From contig NZ_JOEZ01000038.1 in assembly GCF_000721175.1 (NCBI RefSeq), positions 1 to 64,000 of the forward strand: 64,000 bases of DNA, given 5' to 3'. The stretch's first letter is position 1. Each line of letters starts with the position of its first letter. The notes beneath the pieces were generated by a model. The model was given only the letters and a program-made list of their open reading frames with translations. It was not told where the DNA came from and ran no database searches. Below, in pieces: positions 15,183-22,929 of this stretch. A program made the position numbers and the translations under genes. Origin of the DNA: Streptomyces anulatus (lineage in GTDB: Bacteria > Actinomycetota > Actinomycetes > Streptomycetales > Streptomycetaceae).

Positions 15183-15706
15183 CCACGACCCTGTACGAGA
15201 TCGAGACCAACACGAGCGACGACGGCAACACCCACCCCGCCGAATGCATCTGGACCCCCGGCGAGGAAGCAGCGGAGACCGGCTTCGTCATACACCGCGG
15301 CCTGCGCATCGCCGGGATCGACGACGCCACCGACGACCACCTTTACCCGGTCGGCTTCCTGGTCCTTGGGCATCACCGGTGGGCTGATGCCATCGAGGGC
15401 GCAGCCGCGTACATGGCCCGAGTCCACGGCTGGCGGAACCTCCACCTCTACCCGGGCGACGACCCCTCGGAGCTCATCCCCCGCATCCCACGCGCCGTCC
15501 AGACATGGGGCGTCTTCTTACGGCACCCGCACCCGGACCACAGCTGCGGATGCGAGTGGGACGACACCTGGCGCATGGTCTGGGCACCCGCCACCGAACC
15601 CGGCGCCGTCCCGATCACCGCCCTACGTCACCCCGCCGCCCTGGCGACCGCCGCAGGCGTCCCCAGCCCCGACGAAGACGGCGCGTCGGCGACCTGGGCG
15701 GCCTGA
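15179..15706 (+). CDS. Hypothetical protein, 175 residues
   Basis: ATG 15179 (ATGA coupling). It contains Trp/His/Cys-rich sequence (HPHPDHSCGCEWDDTWRMVW) and ends VPSPDEDGASATWAA. The last codons and the downstream terminator are duplicated about 750 bp downstream at 16404-16500. Function unknown; last gene of its operon. Confidence 0.7.
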   Translation: MTTTLYEIETNTSDDGNTHPAECIWTPGEEAAETGFVIHRGLRIAGIDDATDDHLYPVGFLVLGHHRWADAIEGAAAYMARVHGWRNLHLYPGDDPSELIPRIPRAVQTWGVFLRHPHPDHSCGCEWDDTWRMVWAPATEPGAVPITALRHPAALATAAGVPSPDEDGASATWAA

Positions 15707-15724
15707 CACTGGCTGAACACCACG

Positions 15725-15767
15725 AAGGCCCGGCCTCCCGCATCAAGCGGAGAGGCCGGGCCTTTTT
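15725..15767 (+). terminator. Rho-independent terminator
   Basis: AAGGCCCGGCCTC pairs with GAGGCCGGGCCTT around a 14-base loop and runs into TTTTT. A canonical intrinsic terminator ending the unit that begins at 14065. Confidence 0.85.
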
Positions 15768-15849
15768 GTGTTTATTGCCCTCCCGGCGAGTCGGGAAGGC
15801 AAGGCCAGCGAAGGGGGCCTTTGCTGGCTTCGTGGACTCAAGGAACCTG

Positions 15850-16266
15850 ATGGACTACAAGGACGAACTCGCTGATCTGATGCGTGAGCGGTTCGGCCCG
15901 AAGAAGGACCGTGAGCAGCCCGTGCGCTACACGGCTGCGGTCTACATGACGACTGCTATGGCCGGACTCCTCACGGAAGACGACTTCGGGGCCTTCCTGC
16001 AAGCAGCGCTCCAGGCTGAGCGCAGAAGCGAAATCAGGGGGCCTTACTGGGCCTTCACCCGGAACTACGTCGACCACCTCGCTCGCGAACTACACATCAA
16101 GTTCGGAGAACTCGACGCGGCCGACGGCCGCCTCGAGGCGTGGCACATCATGCTCGCCCTGTACGGAATCCTGTCGCCGGGCCTGCATGGCTCATTCATC
16201 AGCTGCGCGTCCGACGCTTGGCGGAACATCAACCACGGCACTTACCGGCAGCCAGCCGCGGTGTAG
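15850..16266 (+). CDS. Hypothetical protein, 138 residues
   Basis: ATG 15850 with AAGGA 5 bases upstream. Helical, with aromatic residues (GPYWAFTRNYVDHLARELHI). Its codon use is visibly less GC-biased than the neighbouring array, and it sits between two copies of the same 3' end and terminator, so it may be an inserted gene. Unknown function. Confidence 0.6.
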   Translation: MDYKDELADLMRERFGPKKDREQPVRYTAAVYMTTAMAGLLTEDDFGAFLQAALQAERRSEIRGPYWAFTRNYVDHLARELHIKFGELDAADGRLEAWHIMLALYGILSPGLHGSFISCASDAWRNINHGTYRQPAAV

Positions 16267-16403
16267 CGGCGTGGCGCAGCCGCTGACACCGAAGGCCCCG
16301 CCCGGCCTGCTCCGGGTGCTTGGGTTCGAGAGGCTTCGCTATTTGTACGTAGCTCGACGTGTCCACGAGGGGCGCCACCCCGCCCCCGAAGACCGCCGAC
16401 CTT

Positions 16404-16505
16404 CCCAACCCCGACGAAGGCGCCCCCGCGACCTGGGCGGCCCTGACACCTGGCTGAACGCCACAGGCCCGCACCCTCAAGGATTGGGGGTGCGGGCCTT
16501 CCGTG
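16404..16505 (+). terminator. Duplicated gene end plus intrinsic terminator
   Basis: 16404-16463 repeats, with changes, the last codons and trailing bases of the gene ending at 15706 (both contain CGACCTGGGCGGCC and TGGCTGAAC). It is followed by GGCCCGCACCC / GGGTGCGGGCC (16466-16498) with a T-rich tail. It would terminate + strand transcription facing the parAB operon. Confidence 0.7.
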
Positions 16506-16563
16506 TTTCAGTGCCGACAGCGGACAGGCGCACAGCTGACTGCTGTCGACCTCAAGCTCGTGG

Positions 16564-17640
16564 CTAGACCGAGGCCGATGCCCGCTCTGAGCTGTCACTG
16601 TCGCCGAGCTTGTCCAAGAGGAGCTCCGCGACCGCCGCCAGGTCCGCTGGTGCAAGGAAAGCGACCAGCGCATCCACCACCTCAGTAGGCGATGAGGCCG
16701 AAGCGAGCACCAGCCCTGGTGAGGTGTTGATCCCCGGGGTATTAACGGCGTTAACGGTTCCACGGGGCGCATCTCCATCGGCGTCCGCGCTCGCTTGGGT
16801 ATTAACGGCGTTAACGGTTGCAGGGAGGAGCCCCCCCTCTGGAGTCGCGTGCTCCTGAGTATTAACGGCGTTAACGGTTGCCCCGCTGCCGACCTGTGAA
16901 CGTTGCCCGCGCTGACGAGGCGTCTTAGGCGCCTCGATGACCTTCCTCGCTTCGGCGGCCTGCTCCGTCTTCGGCATCCTGCCGATGCGACGAGCAGGTT
17001 CGACCCTCAGCTCCCCGGACTCGACCTTCTGCTGCAAGTCCGGCGTGAGCTCCAGGAGGGCGAGGCGCTGAGACACCCAAGCAGGTGTTTTGCCGAGGCG
17101 CTTGGCGACCTTCCCTTGCGAGCCGTGGACGCCCACCAACTCCTGCAAGGCGTTGGCCTGATCAAGTGGAGCGACGTCCACGCGGTGCACGTTGGCGATC
17201 AGTGCGGATTCGAGGATGTCCGCCGCGGTTGTGGCCAGCGCGTCGTTGACGTCGATCCGCAGCTCATCGAGGCCCGCTGCGATAGCAGCGGCGAGTCGGC
17301 GGTTGCCGTCGATGACCACGTACTCGGCCTCGCCAAGCACATCTTCCTGACCAGGATGAGCCAAGAGGAAGGCTGCCCGGCGCACCACGGTGACGGGCTG
17401 GATCTGGCCGCGCTCCCGGAGCGACGCGGCGGTCTCCTCAATCTCGGTGAGCTCTTCCCGAGGGTTGAACGGGTTGTGCGCGAGCTCCTTGAGAGCCACG
17501 GCGGCCGGGGGCCGTTTTCCCTCGCCGTTGATGATCTGTTGCCGGGTCCGTACCCGCCGGGGGGCGGGCCTCCCGGCGTCCTTGCCGTCATCTTCGAGGC
17601 TGAAGCCCCGGGTGACCCGGGCCGGCTTGTCAGTGCTCAT
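16564..17640 (-). CDS. parB: ParB-type partition protein, 358 residues
   Basis: ATG at 17640 overlaps the ParA stop (ATGA). The domains are in ParB order: N-terminal ParB/Sulfiredoxin-like segment (NPFNPREELTEIEETAASLR, RGQIQPVTVV, YVVIDGNRRLAAA, residues about 55-130), then the helix-turn-helix (GSQGKVAKRLGKTPAWVSQR, about 170-190), a basic linker, and a C-terminal dimerisation-like helix region. The linker carries three TVNAVNT repeats 20 residues apart, encoded by near-identical DNA (see the repeat features). It binds the centromere and activates ParA. Confidence 0.85.
   Translation of the reverse strand: MSTDKPARVTRGFSLEDDGKDAGRPAPRRVRTRQQIINGEGKRPPAAVALKELAHNPFNPREELTEIEETAASLRERGQIQPVTVVRRAAFLLAHPGQEDVLGEAEYVVIDGNRRLAAAIAAGLDELRIDVNDALATTAADILESALIANVHRVDVAPLDQANALQELVGVHGSQGKVAKRLGKTPAWVSQRLALLELTPDLQQKVESGELRVEPARRIGRMPKTEQAAEARKVIEAPKTPRQRGQRSQVGSGATVNAVNTQEHATPEGGLLPATVNAVNTQASADADGDAPRGTVNAVNTPGINTSPGLVLASASSPTEVVDALVAFLAPADLAAVAELLLDKLGDSDSSERASASV
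16739..16759. repeat. parS: Candidate parS-like site, copy 1
   Basis: Contains the imperfect palindrome TTAACGGCGTTAA within a block identical in three copies exactly 60 bp apart. Lies inside parB codons. Confidence 0.6.
16799..16819. repeat. parS: Candidate parS-like site, copy 2
   Basis: The same block (ATTAACGGCGTTAACGGTT) 60 bp after copy 1, while the spacer sequences between copies are unrelated. Confidence 0.6.
16859..16879. repeat. parS: Candidate parS-like site, copy 3
   Basis: Third copy, again at 60 bp. Identity extends to silent codon positions, which points to selection on the DNA itself. Confidence 0.6.
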
Positions 17641-18797
17641 ACCGCCAGTTCCTTTGCCAGATCGCGCATCGCCTGGGCGTGCTCGCTGTCCGGGGCGTAC
17701 TCCAGCAAGGGGATCTCCCCATCAGCTGCCTCGCGCCCTTCCTTCAGATCGCCGATGACCGCCAGCACAGCGGGGGAGGTGCTGAGCTCCCACTGGTCCT
17801 TGTTCGCCTTCACCAGCTTTCCGCGCCGACTGTCGTAGGCGTTGACGACCAGACCCAGGTAGTCGACCTGGATGCGGCCCTTGCGGCACAGGTCGTCCTT
17901 CTGCGACTGGAGGAGCCGGAACGCGCGGTGGCTGGCCTTGTTCGCCCATACCGGCGTGATGACCCCTGACCGGTCGGCGAGCTCGCCGTCACGCCGGCGC
18001 ACGTAGTACAGGGCGGTGTCCATGTTCAGACCGAGGCTGGGCGGCCCGTCGATGATGATGACGTCGTAGTCCGCTTCCAGAGGCTCCAGTGCACGCTCCA
18101 GCGCGGCCTCGCTGAAGGACACCTTCGACAAGGCCACATCCCGCAGAAACGCGTCGTCGGACGCGGGCAGAAGATGCAGACGCTCACCGAAGCGCTCGTG
18201 GTCCAGCGCGACCAAGAGCTCGCCGATGTGCCCCTTGGCCGTACCGTCCATGTGCATCAGAAGCGTCTCGACGTCGTCCTCATACATGACGTCCTCGAAG
18301 CCCAGCTCGGCCGTGAGGTGCCCCTGCGGGTCGTAGTCGACGATCAGGACCCGGTGGCCGGCCTCGGCCAGAGCCTGGGCCATGCCACTGGAGATGAAGG
18401 TCTTGCCTACTCCACCCTTCTGATTCGCCACTATCACCCGCACCACGGGCTGAGACACCAATGGCGCGGAGGGGGAGGGGTGGTTGTCGAGCCAGAGGGT
18501 GAGGGCTTGCGCCAGACCCTGGATGTAAGTGACCCCCCGATCCGAACAGGCGGCCTTGAACTTGTCCGGTTCGCCGACCGGGAGGAAGGTGCCCCAGGTC
18601 TTCGCCCCGTCCGTATTGGCCTCGGGCAAGTTCTCTGCCGAGTACCAGGCGTTGATCGCGTGCTCGGCCGCGTCCTGGATATCCATACCGTGCTCGAAGG
18701 CCCGGATCTTCAAATGCCTGCGCAGTTTGGGAGTGAGAGCAGTGATTAGCTTTTCTCGCTCGCCTCTGGGACTAGGGATGCTCATGCCGCCGAACAT
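17637..18797 (-). CDS. parA: ParA-type partition ATPase, 386 residues
   Basis: The start at 18797 (MFGGMSIPS) could instead be the ATG at 18785. Residues 1-110 form an N-terminal extension with an HTH-like segment, as in type Ia ParA proteins that autoregulate. The deviant Walker A NQKGGVGKT has lysines 127 and 132, followed by LIVDYDPQGHLTAELGF and the IIIDGPPSLGLNMDTALYYV block. Forms an operon with parB (4-base overlap). TTGACG is visible about 18-23 bases upstream of the start, but no convincing -10. Confidence 0.9.
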   Translation of the reverse strand: MFGGMSIPSPRGEREKLITALTPKLRRHLKIRAFEHGMDIQDAAEHAINAWYSAENLPEANTDGAKTWGTFLPVGEPDKFKAACSDRGVTYIQGLAQALTLWLDNHPSPSAPLVSQPVVRVIVANQKGGVGKTFISSGMAQALAEAGHRVLIVDYDPQGHLTAELGFEDVMYEDDVETLLMHMDGTAKGHIGELLVALDHERFGERLHLLPASDDAFLRDVALSKVSFSEAALERALEPLEADYDVIIIDGPPSLGLNMDTALYYVRRRDGELADRSGVITPVWANKASHRAFRLLQSQKDDLCRKGRIQVDYLGLVVNAYDSRRGKLVKANKDQWELSTSPAVLAVIGDLKEGREAADGEIPLLEYAPDSEHAQAMRDLAKELAV

Positions 18798-18893
18798 TAC
18801 TAGGTGTCGGCTTGCGTCAACCGCAACCAGCAGCCCTCGCCCCCCGTGTCAGCAGGTCGGCTCCCCGCTCCTCGGGACAGCGCACTCAGCGAT

Positions 18894-19403
18894 CTAGCGA
18901 CCGACGAACTGCCACGTAGTTTCACGCTGGCCCTCGTTGACCGGCCTGCCCATGAGCCCTGCCAAGAGGTCGAGTGCCTCCTTCGTTACGTAGCGATCAG
19001 GATCGGACGTCTGCAGGTGACGACGGAGCAAGTCCTCATCAAGCCCCTGTTCCTGTAGGTGGCCAGCCAGGGCTCCCACCAGAAGGACGTTGTAGGCAAG
19101 GGCGTCCGTGAGCGCATACAGCACGAGGCGGTGCCAATCCTTGGGATGGTCGCCGTACTGCTGAGCCACCCGGACTGCGTCATCGAGATGACGACGGCCC
19201 CACCGTGTGAAGTCCTGGACGACGGCGACCAGCTCAGCCGGCACGGCATCGGAGGCTTCTGCGGCGTCTGACAGCCGTGCCGCCCTTCGGGCCTGCGGTG
19301 CGGGAGGGAGGGTGTTACGGATCTCCTGCAGAGCTGCCCGGCGGTTGAGCCCGGACAGATCCTGCTTCCGGCGGGCTGCGTTCTTACGCGCGTGCGATGC
19401 CAT
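18894..19403 (-). CDS. Hypothetical protein, 169 residues
   Basis: The start MASHARKNAARRKQDLSGLN is very basic. Then a helical body (DFTRWGRRHLDDAVRVAQQY, DWHRLVLYALTDALAYNVLL) and a C terminus similar in style to small plasmid maintenance proteins. Upstream of parA in the same direction. No domain recognised. Confidence 0.65.
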   Translation of the reverse strand: MASHARKNAARRKQDLSGLNRRAALQEIRNTLPPAPQARRAARLSDAAEASDAVPAELVAVVQDFTRWGRRHLDDAVRVAQQYGDHPKDWHRLVLYALTDALAYNVLLVGALAGHLQEQGLDEDLLRRHLQTSDPDRYVTKEALDLLAGLMGRPVNEGQRETTWQFVGR

Positions 19404-19779
19404 GGTGCGTCCTTCTGCAGCTGCCCATGACTGTGCGGACCGTGGATGGCCACGAACGGGTCTGCTGCGATGACGCGGTGCGCCTAGGGCCTACCAGTCC
19501 TCCGGTCATGGGCCGGACGAACACTCAGCCGGGCACCGTCGCGGCAGCGGAAGGCGGCACCGGCGACTTCAACGAACGGAACGTCTCGCGGTTACGCGCA
19601 CAGTGATCGGACGCAGGGAATCCGCTCGCTCCAGATGCGGAGAGACCCCCGGAGCGCGAGGATCGACGTACGGGCAGCGGCCCGGCCGCGCCAGGCCCTT
19701 CCCGGGACCGGTTCTCCCTTCGGCGTTGCAACGGTCCGCTTCCCGGCCGCCCAGCCCGCCGGGGGGTGTGGAGGTCAGC
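19404..19779. other. Intergenic stretch without gene
   Basis: About 375 bp between the divergent - strand gene and ku. No convincing frame, repeat or clear promoter seen; the region is likely to hold the promoters of both sides. Confidence 0.5.
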
Positions 19780-20742
19780 ATGCCGAGGCCCTTGTGGACC
19801 GGTGCCATTTCCTTTGGCCTGGTCACGATCCCGGTGAAGGTCGTCTCCGCGACCCAGGACCACTCGATCCACTTCCGGCAGGTCCACCTCGAGGACATGG
19901 GCCGGGTGAGGACGAAGAAGGTCTGCGAGCTGGACGGCGAGGCACTGTCGCAGGACGAGATCGGCAAGGGCTACGAGCTGTCGAAGGAGCAGTCTGTCCC
20001 GATCACGGACGACGAGCTCGATGAGATGCCGCTGCCCACAGCGAAGGCCATCGAGATCGTGGCGTTCGTCGACGCGGACAGCATCGACCCGATCCGGATC
20101 AGCGACTCCTACTACCTCGCGACCGACGGCCAGGTCGCCGCCAAGCCCTACGTCCTCCTGCGCCGGGCACTGGAACGCTCCGACAAAGTCGCCGTGGCGA
20201 AGTTCGCCTGGCACAACCGCGAACGCCTCGGCCTCCTACGGGTACGGGAAGGCGCGATCGTGCTGCACTCGATGCGCTGGCCGGACGAGATCCGCAGCCC
20301 CGAGTCCCTGGCCCCCCGCAAGGTGGAACTGGACGAAGACGAGATCGAGCGGGCGGTACAGCTGACCGACACCATGGCCCTGGACAGCATCACCGGATTC
20401 CGCGACACCTACCGGGACGCCCTGGAGGAGCTGCTCACGGCGAAGTCGGAGGGCAAGGAGCTCCCGGAGCCGGCCGAGGGCGGGGAGCGGGAGCAGGGAC
20501 AGGTCCTGGACCTGATGGCCGCGCTGAACGCGTCGGTCGCGGCAGCGAAGGAGAGCCGCGGCGAAGACAAGGGAGAGGAAGCCACGGTCCACACGATGCG
20601 CCCCTCCAAGAAGGCCGCCGCGAAGAAGACGGCCTCCCCGAAGAAGACCACCGACCGGAAGAGCGGCGCGAGGAAGACGGCCGCGGCGAAGAAGACACCC
20701 GCTGGGAGCAAGCGCACGGTGAGGAAGCGGAGCGCCTCCTGA
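19780..20742 (+). CDS. ku: Ku homologue (non-homologous end joining), 320 residues
   Basis: ATG 19780 (GGAGGTCAGC upstream). The start MPRPLWTGAISFGLVTIPVK is diagnostic of bacterial Ku, followed by the HFRQVH, CELDGEALSQDEIGKGYE and LLRVREGAIVLHSMRWPDEI blocks of the core. Residues about 262-320 are a Lys/Ala-rich tail (KKAAAKKTASPKKTTDRK) typical of long actinobacterial Ku proteins and thought to aid DNA binding. It binds double-strand ends as a homodimer and recruits ligase. The ligase gene begins 15 bp downstream. Confidence 0.92.
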   Translation: MPRPLWTGAISFGLVTIPVKVVSATQDHSIHFRQVHLEDMGRVRTKKVCELDGEALSQDEIGKGYELSKEQSVPITDDELDEMPLPTAKAIEIVAFVDADSIDPIRISDSYYLATDGQVAAKPYVLLRRALERSDKVAVAKFAWHNRERLGLLRVREGAIVLHSMRWPDEIRSPESLAPRKVELDEDEIERAVQLTDTMALDSITGFRDTYRDALEELLTAKSEGKELPEPAEGGEREQGQVLDLMAALNASVAAAKESRGEDKGEEATVHTMRPSKKAAAKKTASPKKTTDRKSGARKTAAAKKTPAGSKRTVRKRSAS

Positions 20743-20757
20743 CCGGGGACCCCTCTC

Positions 20758-21720
20758 GTGCCCTCTCTGCCTCGCATCGCGCCGATGCTCGCGACGCCCG
20801 GCAAGCTGCCTCCGGCGTCGGTGGACGACGCGTACGCGTACGAGGTGAAGCAGGACGGGCAAAGGTGCGTTGTTTACCTTCCCGGCGACGGAACGGTCGT
20901 GCTGCGCTCCCGGTCCGGCGCCGACATCACCCCTGCTTACCCCGAGCTCGCCGGGCTGGGGACAGCGCTGGGGTCCCGGCCCGCGGTATTGGACGGGGAG
21001 ATCGTCGCCCTGGACGGCGAGGGGCGCAGCGACTTCGAACGGCTGCAGTCCCGGATGGGGTTGGCCGGCTCCCCGGCCAGGGCGGCCCGCATGGCCACGA
21101 AGATCCCCGCCCACCTGATGCTGTTCGACGTCGCCTTCCTCGACACCCACGATCTGACCCGCTCCCCGTACTCCGAGCGCCGCGCCGTCCTGGAGGCCCT
21201 GGGCTTGGCCGGGGCCGCGTGGTCGACCCCGGCGGCGGTCGTCGGCCACGGGCAGCAGGCACTGAAGATGACCGCCGCCGCCGGCCTGGAAGGTCTCGTC
21301 GCCAAGCGCCTCACCTCGCTCTACGAGCCGGGTGTCCGCTCCCGGGCGTGGATCAAGATCCGGCATGTGCGGACCGAGGACATCATCGTCGGCGGCTGGC
21401 TGCCCGGCCATGGCCGGCTCACCTCCCTGCCCGGCGCCCTCCTCATGGGCCAACCCGACCCCAGCGGGCAGCTCCGCTACGTGGGCAGCGTCGGTACCGG
21501 CTGGAGCGATGCCGAACGCACCACCCTCGCGACCCTCCTCCACGATGCGGCGTCCGATACTTGTCCGTTCACCGAGCGACCCGCAGCGTCCGGGGCCCGA
21601 TGGGTGGCGCCTCGATTGGTCGGGGAGGTCCGCTACGCGGCCCGCACCAAAGCCGGGCGCCTGCGCCACCCCTCCTGGCACCGCCTACGCCCTGACCTGG
21701 CCCCCGACGACCTTGGCTGA
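20758..21720 (+). CDS. ATP-dependent DNA ligase (LigD ligase-domain type), 320 residues
   Basis: GTG 20758. Motif I is EVKQDGQR with the adenylated Lys31; DGEIVALDGEGRSDFERLQ is motif III-like; EGLVAKRLTSLYEPG is motif IV; then RAWIKIRHVRTEDIIVGGW (motif V) and an OB-fold domain follow. The ligase stands alone without the polymerase and nuclease domains of full LigD. Pairs with the upstream Ku for two-component end joining, possibly useful to a linear replicon or for repair in spores; that role is inference. Confidence 0.92.
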   Translation: MPSLPRIAPMLATPGKLPPASVDDAYAYEVKQDGQRCVVYLPGDGTVVLRSRSGADITPAYPELAGLGTALGSRPAVLDGEIVALDGEGRSDFERLQSRMGLAGSPARAARMATKIPAHLMLFDVAFLDTHDLTRSPYSERRAVLEALGLAGAAWSTPAAVVGHGQQALKMTAAAGLEGLVAKRLTSLYEPGVRSRAWIKIRHVRTEDIIVGGWLPGHGRLTSLPGALLMGQPDPSGQLRYVGSVGTGWSDAERTTLATLLHDAASDTCPFTERPAASGARWVAPRLVGEVRYAARTKAGRLRHPSWHRLRPDLAPDDLG

Positions 21721-21790
21721 ACTCGAGGACGTCTCGGGCAGAGCGGTTTCGACTGCGTCGAGGTGCGGACGGTGTGGGCGCTAACGAAGA

Positions 21791-22183
21791 TCAGGCCGCC
21801 TCGGTGTCCGGAGCCTCGTGCTGGTGCTTCAGCCGCATCCGCGCATCGACGACCTTGCCCTGCTCCACCTGCTCCCAGAACGGATGCGTCGACACGGTGA
21901 TGCTCAGCTCCAGCAGCTCGGCCCTGAACCGTGCCACCTCTGCGTGCTGCTCCTCGGTGTAGCCGGGGCTGCCGGGTTTCGAGGACCGGAAGCCGGAGTG
22001 CAGCTGCTTCTCGGCCTCCCAGCCGGGCAAGGGCTCTGCCGACCACGGCAGAGCACGGGCGTACTCCTCGTACGCCGCGCGGGTCTGGTGAAGGGCGAGC
22101 TGGGCGTCGCGGAGGTCCTGGGGGAAGTCGTACGTGGCCACACTTGAATAGTACGACTGTTCGAATTCGGGAAGCGAGGTCAC
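21791..22183 (-). CDS. Hypothetical protein, 130 residues
   Basis: GTG at 22183; no strong ribosome binding site. The product is helical with conserved-looking aromatic and Pro residues (ARALPWSAEPLPGWEAEKQL, STHPFWEQVEQGKVVDARMR). Convergent with the ligase gene and downstream of the RelE-like gene; a partner role is possible but unsupported. Confidence 0.6.
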   Translation of the reverse strand: MTSLPEFEQSYYSSVATYDFPQDLRDAQLALHQTRAAYEEYARALPWSAEPLPGWEAEKQLHSGFRSSKPGSPGYTEEQHAEVARFRAELLELSITVSTHPFWEQVEQGKVVDARMRLKHQHEAPDTEAA

Positions 22184-22278
22184 GCGCCGAGAACCATGGG
22201 CACCTCACCTGAACGGGCGCGATATACAGGCGCCCGGCTGCGCGAAGTGCGGAGAGCGCCGATCCCTTCCCGAGCTGT

Positions 22279-22584
22279 TCAGGGGCCGGTGAGGATGTCG
22301 TGGGTGCCGATGCGGCGCCAGATCACGTGCGGTGTGTTGGGGCGGAGCGCCGGACCGTACTGCCAAGTCGCGCGGCCTGCCGGGCCGGTGCCCATGGACC
22401 AGGTGAGCTCGTAGATGCCGGATGCGCGCTGAACGCGCTCGACGCGGAGGCCGGCGCGGAATCGCCCTCCGGAGCGCAGGTCCTCGACGAAGGCCGCCAC
22501 GGTCCGGCGGAAGCGATAGCGCTGTTCTGGGGTGAGGCGGTCCAGATCGGTGGTGAAGCGGGGCAGGGCTTCGTAGGTCGGCAC
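22279..22584 (-). CDS. RelE/ParE-like protein, 101 residues
   Basis: GTG at 22584, preceded by CTGGAGGACCGAC. The sequence F.TDLDRLTPEQRYRFRRTV, FRAGLRVERVQRASGIYELT and PHVIWRRIGTHDIL fits the RelE/ParE-type fold seen in many actinobacterial proteins annotated as cytotoxic repressors. Neighbouring genes do not include a clear antitoxin with a DNA-binding N terminus, so toxin activity is not established. A GCCCCCGGC / GCCGGGGGC hairpin sits in its leader (22608-22628). Confidence 0.6.
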   Translation of the reverse strand: MPTYEALPRFTTDLDRLTPEQRYRFRRTVAAFVEDLRSGGRFRAGLRVERVQRASGIYELTWSMGTGPAGRATWQYGPALRPNTPHVIWRRIGTHDILTGP

Positions 22585-22607
22585 GTCGGTCCTCCAGGCA
22601 GCACGAA

Positions 22608-22628
22608 GCCCCCGGCGTTGCCGGGGGC
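22608..22628. terminator. Leader hairpin of the RelE-like gene
   Basis: GCCCCCGGC-GTT-GCCGGGGGC, a perfect 9-bp stem, 24 bases before the start of the - strand gene. Could be an attenuator or simply the terminator of an upstream unit. Confidence 0.45.
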
Positions 22629-22929
22629 GGTGGGTGTCTTGCTCGGGTGTGGAGTCGGTGGTGACGAGTGCGGGGTGAGACGTCCTTGGTCGTCATCCGG
22701 GGGAGCGGTACGTGAAGGTGCGCTGGATACCGCTGGAGTCGGTTACCTGGCGTTCTTGAGGCGTGTGAGGTGGGTGGGACTGGCTGTCGCGCAGCATTTG
22801 CCTGGCCCAAAGCGGTGTTCGCCTGGCGGGCAGGGCGTTGCCGCAGATGCCCGTCCGGCGGGATCGGCGGTGAAGTTCCGGTGAACCCTCCCGCCTCACG
22901 GGATCGGGCTTTTCTCGCAGGTCAAAGCC

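Noticed and set aside
18794..18820. Promoter of parA (TTGACG with TAGTAAT)
   Set aside because: The spacing between the hexamers is 12-15 bases, too short for a reliable call.
22279..22584. Confident toxin-antitoxin pair with the gene at 21791
   Set aside because: The neighbour has no DNA-binding or antitoxin-like N terminus, and the 95-bp gap and order are not typical; only the RelE-like fold is claimed.
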